This document shows, in pieces, positions 53,621 through 63,427 of a DNA stretch of 64,000 nucleotides. The translations under genes and the position numbers were made by a program. Source of the DNA: Hydractinia symbiolongicarpus (lineage: Eukaryota; Cnidaria; Hydrozoa; Anthoathecata; Hydractiniidae); assembly GCF_029227915.1 (NCBI RefSeq), contig NC_079881.1:868001-932000 (forward strand). The letters are read 5' to 3'. Every line of letters starts with the position of its first letter. Positions within the stretch are counted from its first letter, which is position 1. The notes under the pieces are model-generated. The model was not told the origin of the DNA. It saw only the letters and a program-made list of their open reading frames with translations, and did not search any database.

Positions 53621-55395
53621 TTGATGAGATACTAAGTGAAAGTGGTTTAATCGCCGACAAACGAAATTCCGCGATTTCCCGTAAATCCCGGGCTTGGCCC
53701 GTATAGTCGAATGTATACAAAGAAGGTACCCAGGGATTAAACCCATTGCCCGAACGATTTTTTAAATTATTTTTTCACCACTAAAACGCATGAAACTTGT
53801 AGTTTTCAGAAATGTTTTCATTTTTGATGAGACGCTTAGTGAAAGTCGTTTAATCGCCGGCAAACGAAATTCTGCGATTCCCCGTAAATCCCGGGCTTGG
53901 CCCGTATAGTCGAATGTATACAAAGAAAGTACCCAGGGAGTAAACTCATTTCCAAAAAGATTTTTTAAATTATCTTTTCACCACTAAAACGCATGAGACT
54001 TGTAGTTTTCAGAAATGTTTTCATTTTTGATGAGATACTAAGTGAAAGTGGTTTAATCGCCGACAAACGAAATTCCGCGATTTCCCGTAAATCCCGGGCT
54101 TGGCCCGTATAGTCGAATGTATACAAAGAAGGTACCCAGGGATTAAACCCATTGCCCGAACGATTTTTTAAATTATTTTTTCACCACTAAAACGCATGAA
54201 ACTTGTAGTTTTCAGAAATGTTTTCATTTTTGATGAGACGCTTAGTGAAAGTCGTTTAATCGCCGGCAAACGAAATTCTGCGATTTCCCGTAAATCCCGG
54301 GCTTGGCCCGTATAGTCGAATGTATACAAAGAAAGTACCCAGGGAGTAAACTCATTTCCAAAAAGATTTTTTAAATTATCTTTTCACCACTAAAGCGCAT
54401 GAGACTTGTAGTTTTCAAAAATGTTTTCATTTTTGATGAGACGCTGAATAAAAGAAGTTTAATCGCCGGCAAACGAAAACCCCCGACTTCCCGTAAATCT
54501 CCAACTCGGCCCGTATAGTCAAAAGTAAACAAAGAAAGTACCCAGGGAGTAAACCCATTGCCCGAACGATTTTTTAAATTATTTTTTCACCACTAAAACG
54601 CATGAGCCTTGTAGTTTTCAGAAATGTTTTCATTTTTGATGAGGCGCTTAGTGAAAGTGGTTTAATCGCCGGCAAACGAAATTCCGCGATTTCCCGTAAA
54701 TCCCGGGCTTGGCCCGTATAGTCAAAAGTATACAAAGAAAGTACCCAGGGAGTAAACTCATTTCCCAAACGATTTTTTAAATTATTATTTCACCACTAAA
54801 GCCAATGAGACTTGTAGTTTTCAAAAATGTTTTCATTTTTGATGAGACGCTGAGTAAAAGAAGTTTAATCGCCGGCAAACGAAAACCCGCGACTTCCCGT
54901 AAATCTCCAACTCGGCCCGTATAGTCAAAAGTAAACAAAGAAAGTACCCAGGGAGTAAACCCATTGCCCGAACGATTTTTTAAATTATTTTTTCACCACT
55001 AAAACGCATGAGCCTTGTAGTTTTCAGAAATGTTTTCATTTTTGATGAGACGCTTAGTGAAAGTGGTTTAATCGCCGGCAAACGAAATTCGGCGATTTCC
55101 CGTAAATCCCGGGCTTGGCCCGTATAGTCAAAAGTATACAAAGAAAGTACCCAGGGAGTAAACTCATTTCCCAAACGATTTTTTAAATTATTATTTCACC
55201 ACTAAAGCCCATGAGACTTGTAGTTTTCAAAAATGTTTTCGTTTTTGATGAGACGCTGAGTAAAAGAAGTTTAATCGCCGGCAAACGAAAACCCGCGACT
55301 TCCCGTAAATCTCCAACTCGGCCCGTATAGTCAAAAGTAAACAAAGAAAGTACCCAGGGAGTAAACCCATTGCCCGAACGATTTTTTAAATTATT
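53621..55395. repeat. Dimeric higher-order repeat, period 406 bp
   Basis: The variant GAGATACTAAGTG occurs at 53626 and 54032, offset 406. Further on, the pair carrying CATGAGCCTTGTAG followed by GCTGAGTAAAAGAAG repeats at 54.57 and 54.98 kb with the same 406-bp offset. The dimers alternate a class B unit with a class A or C unit. Confidence 0.88.
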
Positions 55396-55649
55396 TTTTC
55401 ACCACTAAAACGCATGAGACTTTTAGTTTTCAAAAATGTTTTCATTTTTGATGAGACGCTGAATAAAAGAAGTTTAATCGCCGGCAAAGGAAAACCCGCC
55501 ATTTCCTGTAAACCCCGGACTCGGCCCGTATAGTCAAAAGTATACAAAGAAAGTACCCAGGGAGTAAACTCATTTCCTGAACGATTTTTTAAATTAATTA
55601 TTTCACCACTAAAGCCCATGAGACTTGTAGTTTTCAAAAATGTTTTCAT

Positions 55650-58600
55650 TTTTGATGAGACGCCTAATGAAAGTGGTTTAATCGCCGGCAAACGAAAACC
55701 CGCGATTTCCCGTAAATCCCGGGCTTGGCCCGTATAGTCGAATGTATACAAAGAAAGTACCCTGTGAGTAAACTCATTTCCAAAACGATTTTTTAAATTA
55801 TCTTTTCACCACTAAAACGGATGAGACTTGTAGTTTTCAAAATTGTTTTCATTTTTGATGAGACGCTGAATAAAAGAAGTTTAATCGCCGGCAAACGAAA
55901 ACCCGCCATTTCCTGTAAACCCCGGACTCGGCCCGTATAGTCAAAAGTATACAAAGAAAGTACCCTGGGAGTAAACTCATTTCCCGAACGATTTTTTAAA
56001 TTATTATTTCCCCACTAAAACGCATGAGACTTGTACTTTTCAAAAATGTTTTCATTTTTGATGAGACGCTGAATAAAAGAAGTTTAATCGCCGGCAAACG
56101 AAAACCGGCGACTTCCCTTTAATCCCGGACTCGGCCCGTATAGTCAAAAGTATACAAAGAAAGTACCCAGGGAGTAAACTCATTTCCCGAACGATTTTTT
56201 AAATTATTTTTTCATCACTAAAACGCATGAGACTTGTAGTTTTCAAAAATGTTTTCATTTTTGATGAGACGCTGAGTAAAAGAAGTTTAATCGCCGGCAA
56301 ACGAAAACCCGCGACTTCCCGTAAATCTCCAACTCGGTCCGTATAGTCAAAAGTAAACAAAGAAAGTACCCAGGGAGTAAACCCATTGCCCGAACGATTT
56401 TTTAAATTATTTTTTCACCACTAAAACGCATGAGACTTGTAGTTTTCAAAAATGTTTTCATTTTTGATGAGACGCTGAATAAAAGAAGTTTAATCGCCGG
56501 CAAACGAAAACCCGCCATTTCCTGTAAACCCCGGACTCGGCCCGTATAGTCAAAAGTTTACAAAGAAAGTACCCAGGGAGTAAACTCATTTCCCGAACGA
56601 TTTTTCAAATTATTATTTCACCACTAAAGCCCATGAGACTTGTAGTTTTCAAAAATGTTGTCATTTTTGATGAGACGCTGAATAAATGAAGTTTAATCGC
56701 CGGCAAACGAAAACCCGCGATTTCCCGTAAATCCCGGGCTTGGCCCGTATAGTCGAATGTATACAAAGAAAGTACCCTGTGAGTAAACTCATTTCCAAAA
56801 CGATTTTTTAAATTATCTTTTCACCACTAAATCGAATGAGACTTGTAGTTTTCAAAATTGTTTTCATTTTTGATGAGACGCTGAATAAAAGAAGTTTAAT
56901 CGCCGGCAAACGAAAACCCGCCATTTCCTGTAAACCCCGGACTCGGCCCGTATAGTCAAAAGTATACAAAGAAAGTACCCAGGGAGTAAACTCATTTCCC
57001 GAACGATTTTTTAAATTATTTTTTCATCACTAAAACGCATGAGACTTGTAGTTTTCAGAAATGTTTTCATTTTTGATGAGACGCTGAATGAAAGTGGTTT
57101 AATCGCCGGCAAACGAAACCCGCGATTTCCCGCACATCCCGGGCTTGGCCCGTACAGTCGAATGTATACAAAGAAAGTACCCAGGGAGTAAACTCATTTC
57201 CTGAACGATTTTTTAAATTATTTTTTCACCACTAAAACGCATGAGACTTGTAGTTTTCAGAAATGTTTTCATTTTTGATAAGACGCTTAATGAAAGTGGT
57301 TTAATCGCCGGCAAACGAAAACCCGCGATTTCCCGTAAATCCCGGGCTTGGCCCGTATAGTCGAATGTATACAAAGAAATTTAACCACTAAAGCCCATGA
57401 GACTTGTAGTTTTTAAAAATGTTTTCATTTTTGATGAGACGCTGAATAAAAGAAGTTTAATCGCCGGCAAACGAAAACCCGCGACTTCCCGTAAATCTCC
57501 GACTCGGCCCGTATAGTCAAAAGCATACAAAGAAAGTACCCAGGAAGTAAACTCATTTCCCGAACGATTCTTTAAATTATTTTTTCACCACTAAAACGCA
57601 TGAGACTTGTAGTTTTCAAAAATGTTGTCATTTTTGATGAGACGCTGAATAAATGAAGTTTAATCGCCGGCAAACGAAAACCCGCGATTTCCCGTAAATC
57701 CCGGATTCGGCCCGTATAGTCAAAAGTATACGAAGAAGGTACCCAGGGATTAAACTCATTTCCTGAACGATTTTTTAAATTATTTTTTCACCACTAAAAC
57801 GCATGAGACTTGTAGTTTTCAGAAATGTTTTCATTTTTGATGAGACGCCTAATGAAAGTGGTTTAATCGCCGGCAAACGAAAACCCGCGATTTCCCGTAA
57901 ATCCCGGGCTTGGCCCGTATAGTCGAATGTATACAAAGAAAGTACCCTGTGAGTAAACTCATTTCCAAAACGATTTTTTAAATTATCTTTTCACCACTAA
58001 AACGGATGAGACTTGTAGTTTTCAAAATTGTTTTCATTTTTGATGAGACGCTGAATAAAAGAAGTTTAATCGCCGGCAAACGAAAACCCGCCATTTCCTG
58101 TAAACCCCGGACTCGGCCCGTATAGTCAAAAGTATACAAAGAAAGTACCCTGGGAGTAAACTCATTTCCCGAACGATTTTTTAAATTATTATTTCCCCAC
58201 TAAAACGCATGAGACTTGTACTTTTCAAAAATGTTTTCATTTTTGATGAGACGCTGAATAAAAGAAGTTTAATCGCCGGCAAACGAAAACCGGCGACTTC
58301 CCTTTAATCCCGGACTCGGCCCGTATAGTCAAAAGTATACAAAGAAAGTACCCAGGGAGTAAACTCATTTCCCGAACGATTTTTTAAATTATTTTTTCAT
58401 CACTAAAACGCATGAGACTTGTAGTTTTCAAAAATGTTTTCATTTTTGATGAGACGCTGAGTAAAAGAAGTTTAATCGCCGGCAAACGAAAACCCGCGAC
58501 TTCCCGTAAATCTCCAACTCGGCCCGTATAGTCAAAAGTAAACAAAGAAAGTACCCAGGGAGTAAACCCATTGCCCGAACGATTTTTTAAATTATTTTTT

Positions 58601-59803
58601 CACCACTAAAACGCATGAGACTTGTAGTTTTCAAAAATGTTTTCATTTTTGATGAGACGCTGAATAAAAGAAGTTTAATCGCCGGCAAACGAAAACCCGC
58701 CATTTCCTGTAAACCCCGGACTCGGCCCGTATAGTCAAAAGTATACAAAGAAAGTACCCAGGGAGTAAACTCATTTCCTGAACGATTTTTCAAATTATTA
58801 TTTCACCACTAAAGCCCATGAGACTTGTAGTTTTCAAAAATGTTGTCATTTTTGATGAGACGCTGAATAAATGAAGTTTAATCGCCGGCAAACGAAAACC
58901 CGCGATTTCCCGTAAATCCCGGGCTTGGCCCGTATAGTCGAATGTATACAAAGAAAGTACCCTGTGAGTAAACTCATTTCCAAAACGATTTTTTAAATTA
59001 TCTTTTCACCATTAAATCGGATGAGACTTGTAGTTTTCAAAATTGTTTTCATTTTTGATGAGACGCTGAATAAAAGAAGTTTAATCGCCGGCAAACGAAA
59101 ACCCGCCATTTCCTGTAAACCCCGGACTCGGCCCGTATAGTCAAAAGTATACAAAGAAAGTACCCAGGGAGTAAACTCATTTCCCGAACGATTTTTTAAA
59201 TTATTTTTTCATCACTAAAACGCATGAGACTTGTAGTTTTCAGAAATGTTTTCATTTTTGATGAGACGCTGAATGAAAGTGGTTTAATCGCCGGCAAACG
59301 AAACCCGCGATTTCCCGCACATCCCGGGCTTGGCCCGTACAGTCGAATGTATACAAAGAAAGTACCCAGGGAGTAAACTCATTTCCTGAACGATTTTTTA
59401 AATTATTTTTTCACCACTAAAACGCATGAGACTTGTAGTTTTCAGAAATGTTTTCATTTTTGATGAGACGCTTAATGAAAGTGGTTTAATCGCCGGCAAA
59501 CGAAAACCCGCGATTTCCCGTAAATCCCGGGCTTGGCCCGTATAGTCGAATGTATACAAAGAAATTTAACCACTAAAGCCCATGAGACTTGTAGTTTTTA
59601 AAAATGTTTTCATTTTTGATGAGACGCTGAATAAAAGAAGTTTAATCGCCGGCAAACGAAAACCCGCGACTTCCCGTAAATCTCCGACTCGGCCCGTATA
59701 GTCAAAAGCATACAAAGAAAGTACCCAGGAAGTAAACTCATTTCCCGAACGATTCTTTAAATTATTTTTTCACCACTAAAACGCATGAGACTTGTAGTTT
59801 TCA
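55650..59803. repeat. 11-mer higher-order repeat, period 2185 bp
   Basis: Three independent markers have the same offset of 2185: AAAACGGATGAG (55814 and 57999), AAAACCGGCGACTTCCC (56101 and 58286), and the GAAATTTAACCAC short-unit junction (57376 and 59561). 2185 equals 11 x 203 minus 47 minus 1. The 47 is the short monomer and the 1 is the missing A in GCAAACGAAACCCGCG. Homology covers about 55.65-57.62 and 57.83-59.80 kb. Confidence 0.92.
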
Positions 59804-60390
59804 GAAATGTTTTCATTTTTGATGAGACGCTGAATGAAAGTGGTTTAATCGCCGGCAAACGAAACCCGCGATTTCCCGCACATCCCGGGCTTGGCCCGTA
59901 CAGTCGAATGTATACAAAGAAAGTACCCAGGGAGTAAACTCATTTCCTGAACGATTTTTTAAATTATTTTTTCACCACTAAAACGCATGAGACTTGTAGT
60001 TTTCAGAAATGTTTTCATTTTTGATGAGACGCTTAATGAAAGTGGTTTAATCGCCGGCAAACGAAAACCCGCGATTTCCCGTAAATCCCGGGCTTGGCCC
60101 GTATAGTCGAATGTATACAAAGAAATTTAACCACTAAAGCCCATGAGACTTGTAGTTTTTAAAAATGTTTTCATTTTTGATGAGACGCTGAATAAAAGAA
60201 GTTTAATCGCCGGCAAACGAAAACCCGCGACTTCCCGTAAATCTCCGACTCGGCCCGTATAGTCAAAAGCATACAAAGAAAGTACCCAGGAAGTAAACTC
60301 ATTTCCCGAACGATTCTTTAAATTATTTTTTCACCACTAAAACGCATGAGACTTGTAGTTTTCAGAAATGTTTTCATTTTTGATGAGACG
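59207..60390. repeat. 3-mer higher-order repeat, period 561 bp
   Basis: The short-unit junction at 59561 recurs at 60122, offset 561 (3 x 203 minus 47 minus 1). Flanking GCTGAATGAAAGTGG, GATTTCCCGCACATCCC and GATTCTTTAAATT variants recur at the same offset. This 3-mer overlaps the end of the 2185-bp HOR, so the local triplication acted on an existing HOR copy. Confidence 0.9.
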
Positions 60391-62179
60391 CTTAGTGAAA
60401 GTGGTTTAATCGCCGGCAAACAAAATTTCGCGATTTCCCCTAAATCCCGGGCTTGGCCCGTATAGTCGAATGTATACAAAGAAAGTACCCTGTGAATAAA
60501 CTCATTTCCAAAACGATTTTTTAAATTATTTTTTCATCACTAAAACGCATGAGACTTATAGTTTTCAGAAATGTTTTCATTTTTGATGAGACGCTGAATG
60601 AAAGTGGTTTAATCGCCGGCAAACGAAACCCGCGATTTCCCGCACATCCCGGGCTTGGCCCGTACAGTCGAATGTATACAAAGAAAGTACCCAGGGAGTA
60701 AACTCATTTCCCGAACGATTTTTTAAATTATTATTTAACCACTAAAGCCCACGAGACTTGTAGTTTTTAAAAATGTTTTCATTTTTGATGAGACGCTTAA
60801 TGAAAGTGGTTTAATCGCCGGCAAACGAAAACCCGCGATTTAAAGGAAAATCCCGGGCTTGGCCCGCATAGTCGAATGTATACAAAGAAATTTAACCACT
60901 AAAGCCCATGAGACTTGTAGTTTTTAAAAATGTTTTCATTTTTGATGAGACGCTGAATAAAAGAAGTTTAATCGCTGGCAAACGAAAACCCGCGACTTCC
61001 CGTAAATCTCCGACTCGGCCCGTATAGTCAAAAGCATACAAATAAAGTACCCAGGGAGTAAACTCATTTCCCAAACGATTCTTTAAATTATTTTTTCACC
61101 ACTAAAACGCATGAGACTTGTAGTTTTCAGAAATGTTTTCATTTTTGATGAGACGCTTAGTGAAAGTGGTTTAATCGCCGGCAAACGAAAACCCGCCATT
61201 TCCCGTAAACCCCGGACTCGGCCGGTATAGTCAAAAGTATACAAAGAAAGTACCCAGGGAGTAAACTCATTTCCCGAACGATTTTTTAAATTATTATTTC
61301 ACCACTAAAGCCCATGAGACTTGTAGTTTTCTAAAATGTTTTCATTTTTGATGAGACGCTGAATAAAAGAAGTTTAATCGCCGGCAAACGAAAACCTGCG
61401 ATTTCCCGTAAATACCGGACTCGGCCTGTATAGTCAAAAGTATACAAAGAAAGTACCCTGGGAGTAAACTCATTTTCCGAACGATTTTTTAAATTATTAT
61501 TTCACCACTAAAACGCATGAGACTTGTAGTTTTCAGAAATGTTTTCATTTTTGATGAGACGCTGAATGAAAGTGGTTTAATCGCCGGCAAACGAAACCCG
61601 CGATTTCCCGCACATCCCGGGCTTGGCCCGTACAGTCGAATGTATACAAAGAAAGTACCCAGGGAGTAAATTCATTTCCTGAACGATTTTTTAAATTATT
61701 TTTTCACCACTAAAACGCATGAGACTTGTAGTTTTCAGAAATGTTTTCATTTTTGATGAGACGCTTAATGAAAGTGGTTTAATCGCCGGCAAACGAAAAC
61801 CCGCGATTTCCCGTAAATCCCGGGCTTGGCCCGTATAGTCGAATGTATACAAAGAAATTTAACCACTAAAGCCCATGAGACTTGTAGTTTTTAAAAATGT
61901 TTTCATTTTTGATGAGACGCTGAATAAAAGAAGTTTAATCGCCGGCAAACGAAAACTCGCGCTTTCCCGTACATCCCGGGCTTGGTCCGTATAGTCGAAT
62001 GTATACAAAGAAGGTACCCTGTGAGTAAACTCATTTCCAAAACGATTTTTTAAATTATTTTTTGACCACTAAAACGCATGAGACTTGTAAATTTCAGAAA
62101 TGTTTTCATTTTTGATGAGACGCTTAATGAAAGTTGTTTAATCGCCGGGAAACGAAAACTCGCGCTTTCCCGTACATCC

Positions 62180-62192
62180 CGGGCTTGGCCCG
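62180..62192. other. Small perfect inverted repeat typical of class B monomers
   Basis: CGGGCTTGGCCCG has a 5-bp GC stem and a 3-base loop. It is present in the many class B units ending CCCGGGCTTGGCCCG. Class A and C units have CGGACTCGGCCCG or similar, which breaks the symmetry. It may form a hairpin in single-stranded DNA or RNA. A role is not shown. Confidence 0.6.
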
Positions 62193-62406
62193 TATAGTCG
62201 AATGTATACAAAGAAGGTACCCTGTGAGTAAACTCATTTCCAAAACGATTTTTTAAATTATCTTTTCACCACTAAAACGCATGAGACTTGCAGTTTTCAA
62301 AAATGTTTTCATTTTTGATGAGACGCAGAATAAAAGAAGTTTAATCGCCGGCAAACGAAAACCCGCCATTTCCCGTAAACCCCGGACTCGGCCCGTATAG
62401 TCAAAA

Positions 62407-62609
62407 GTATACAAAGAAAGTACCCAGGGAGTAAGCTGATTTCCCGAACGATTTTTTAAATTATTTTTTGACCACTAAAACGCATGAGACTTGTAGTTTA
62501 CAAAAATGTTTTCATTTTTGATGAGACGCTGAATAAAAGAAGTTTAATCGCCGGCAAACGAAAACCCGCGACTTCCCGTAAATCCCCGACTCGGCCCGTA
62601 TAGTCAAAA
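62407..62609. repeat. Representative 203-bp satellite monomer
   Basis: One complete unit from GTATAC to the base before the next GTATAC, exactly 203 bp. Landmarks are the GTATAC palindrome (62407-62412), T6 tracts at 62452-62457 and 62464-62469 spaced 12 bp apart, GCCGGC palindrome (62550-62555), and the C-rich end with CGGCCCGTATAGTC (62592-62604). The 8-mer ATTTCCCG typically occurs twice per unit across the array: once before the T tracts and once in the C-rich block, where the second copy is followed about 10 bp later by the similar AAATCCCG. That looks like an ancient internal sub-repeat. This unit is near the right edge yet is not more degenerate than internal ones. Confidence 0.95.
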
Positions 62610-62789
62610 GTATACAAAGAAAGTACCCAGGGAGTAAACTCATTTCCCGAATGATTTTTTAAATTATTTTTTCACCACTAAAACGCATGAGACTTGTAGT
62701 TTTCAGAAATGTTTTCATTTTTGATGAGACGCTTAGTGAAAGTGGTTTAATCGCCGGCAAACGACACGGGTGGTTCGAAGCGGAATCTA

Positions 62790-62845
62790 AGAGTTAGCGC
62801 ATGCGCGGGTTTTTAACGACATCCGTGGAGGAATAATGGCGGCCG
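62790..62845 (+). promoter_or_regulatory. Candidate promoter patch with NRF1-like and YY1-like motifs
   Basis: GCGCATGCGC (62797-62806) is the palindromic core of the animal NRF1 site, and AATAATGGCGGCC (62832-62843) is close to the YY1 consensus with its ATGGCGGC core. In animals both are typical of TATA-less promoters. The YY1 motif tends to lie just downstream of the start site in sense orientation and may overlap the start codon, which would point transcription rightward, away from the array. The patch lies only about 30-80 bp from the last satellite unit. Motif matching by eye only; chance occurrence is possible. Confidence 0.4.
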
Positions 62846-62922
62846 GCATCAAACTACGTAGTCAAAACAAACCAAGAGCAAGTTTAAATCTATTGTTATC
62901 CTCCCATCTAATATTCCAATAG
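62836..62922 (+). CDS. Short open frame, possible first exon or uORF
   Basis: A 28-codon frame starts at the ATG inside the YY1-like motif (ATGGCGGCCGGC, beginning M-A-A-G-I-K) and ends at TAG at 62922. The start MAAG in a GC-rich context is typical of animal first exons. No strong splice donor is seen before the stop; CTAG followed by GTACGAG near 63000 is donor-like but lies beyond it. I do not recognise the peptide. It may be a chance frame or an upstream ORF of a transcript running right. Confidence 0.2.
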   Translation: MAAGIKLRSQNKPRASLNLLLSSHLIFQ

Positions 62923-63427
62923 ATCTAATTTAGCCGTAAACGAACATGTGATAAGTCAACGAAGAGGCTCAGCGAAACATTTTTGTTGTAGTGGAGCTAG
63001 GTACGAGGAACAAGACTACTCAAGTAGATGAAAGAAAAAATCAAGATTTTTGCTTATTTGCGTTACGTTGCTAACGTCAAGGTAATTAACTTGTTATTCA
63101 GAGTTTTCTAGGGCTGTAGAAAAGTTATTTTACATCAAGGACACATGGCCCTAAGAGAAAAATACAACTTTGAAGTGCTTTCAGTTTTTTTTAATCAGAA
63201 AATGACTTTTGAAGTAGGCATATTTTTTACAGTTTCACGATAACTATCAAATACGTATGAAAGCTTCAATATCGTTTAACTAAGCCAATGTGGCATTACT
63301 GTGTTATAAATTTGCTAGAAACTGGTTAACACAAGGTTGGTTAACATAAAATATTTATATATATACATGCTAGGTAGGCGACAAAATACAGTCACATCCA
63401 CTTAACAGCTAGTAGAAAATTCTGTCA

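Larger units (their letters stand above)
1..62764. repeat. 203-bp satellite DNA array with higher-order repeat structure
   Basis: Head-to-tail tandem repeat with a unit of 203 bp, about 309 units in the window. Each unit carries in order a GTATAC palindrome followed by AAAGAAAGTACCCAGGGAG, a pair of T6 tracts with AAATTA between them, a block ending in ACTTGTAG, a block CATTTTTGATGAGACGCT, TTTAATCGCCGGCAAACGA, and a C-rich block ending CCCGTATAGTC. All units point the same way, and I see no inverted unit or inserted element. At least four classes exist. Class A has AAAGCCCATGAG, TTTTTAAAAATG and GCTGAATAAAAGAAG. Class B has AAAACGCATGAG, TTTTCAGAAATG and GCTTAATGAAAGTGG or GCTTAGTGAAAGTGG. 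Class C has TTTTCAAAAATG with CCATTTCCCGTAAACCCCGG. Class D has CTCTTTTTCCGAGCG with TTTACAAAAATG. Classes recur in fixed orders, which makes the HORs listed separately. The left edge is outside the window. Open frames here shift by one base per unit because 203 is not a multiple of 3. Confidence 0.98.
60391..62764. repeat. Right terminal segment of the satellite array
   Basis: About 12 monomers leading to the right edge. It contains two more short units (junctions at 60887 and 61854) and one odd unit near 60,838 reading GCGATTTAAAGGAAAATCCC, where others have GCGATTTCCCGTAAATCCC. The last unit is cut after GCCGGCAAACGA at 62764, about two-thirds through a monomer. Units at the edge keep the normal sequence; I see no gradual decay. 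Confidence 0.88.
62765..63427. other. Non-coding flank between satellite and minus-strand gene
   Basis: Unique-looking sequence. The first 90 bases are GC-rich with promoter-like motifs (see the separate entry). The rest is AT-rich. Two small adjacent inverted repeats lie at 63016-63027 (CTACTCAAGTAG) and 63036-63051 (AAAAATC, AA, GATTTTT). GGTTAAC is repeated twice within 63320-63346. I see no convincing coding exon apart from the short frame at 62836. This region should include the 3' UTR of the minus-strand gene; there is no AATAAA on the minus strand near the stop, only a TATAAA-type variant at 63354-63359. Confidence 0.7.

Noticed and set aside
108-61074. Dozens of open frames of 60-121 codons on both strands inside the array, many with identical translations (for example beginning MYTFDYT or MEMSLLPG)
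   Set aside because: They all lie in the satellite monomer, overlap each other on opposite strands at the same sites, change frame each unit because 203 is not divisible by 3, and have no protein-like features. Their recurrence reflects the repeat.
51690-61615. E2F-like TTTCCCGC created in monomers with GATTTCCCGCACATCCC
   Set aside because: It arises from a one-base variant in a C-rich block of one monomer subtype. There is no other sign of a promoter in the array.
1-62764. CRISPR array or other phage-defence type repeat array
   Set aside because: Units are 203 bp and directly adjacent with no unique spacers. The flank has a spliced gene of animal type.
1-62764. CENP-B box in the monomer
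   Set aside because: The nearest site, on the minus strand at TTTTCGTTTGCCGGCG, has TTCG but lacks the required A and CGGG at the spaced positions. I saw no match to the core in the classes inspected.
1-62764. Tandem rDNA, 5S, tRNA or histone gene cluster
   Set aside because: No rRNA or tRNA core sequence and no histone reading frame is seen. The 203-bp period is too short for histone clusters and the unit has no 5S internal control region.
1-62764. Telomeric or subtelomeric simple repeat
   Set aside because: No runs of TTAGGG or related hexamers are seen within the array or the flank.
62841-62885. Possible degenerate satellite remnant in the flank (GCCGGC followed by CGTAGTCAAAACAAACCAAG, recalling CCCGTATAGTCAAAAGTATA)
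   Set aside because: The resemblance is short, needs gaps, and the sequence between the matching words does not correspond. I treat it as chance.
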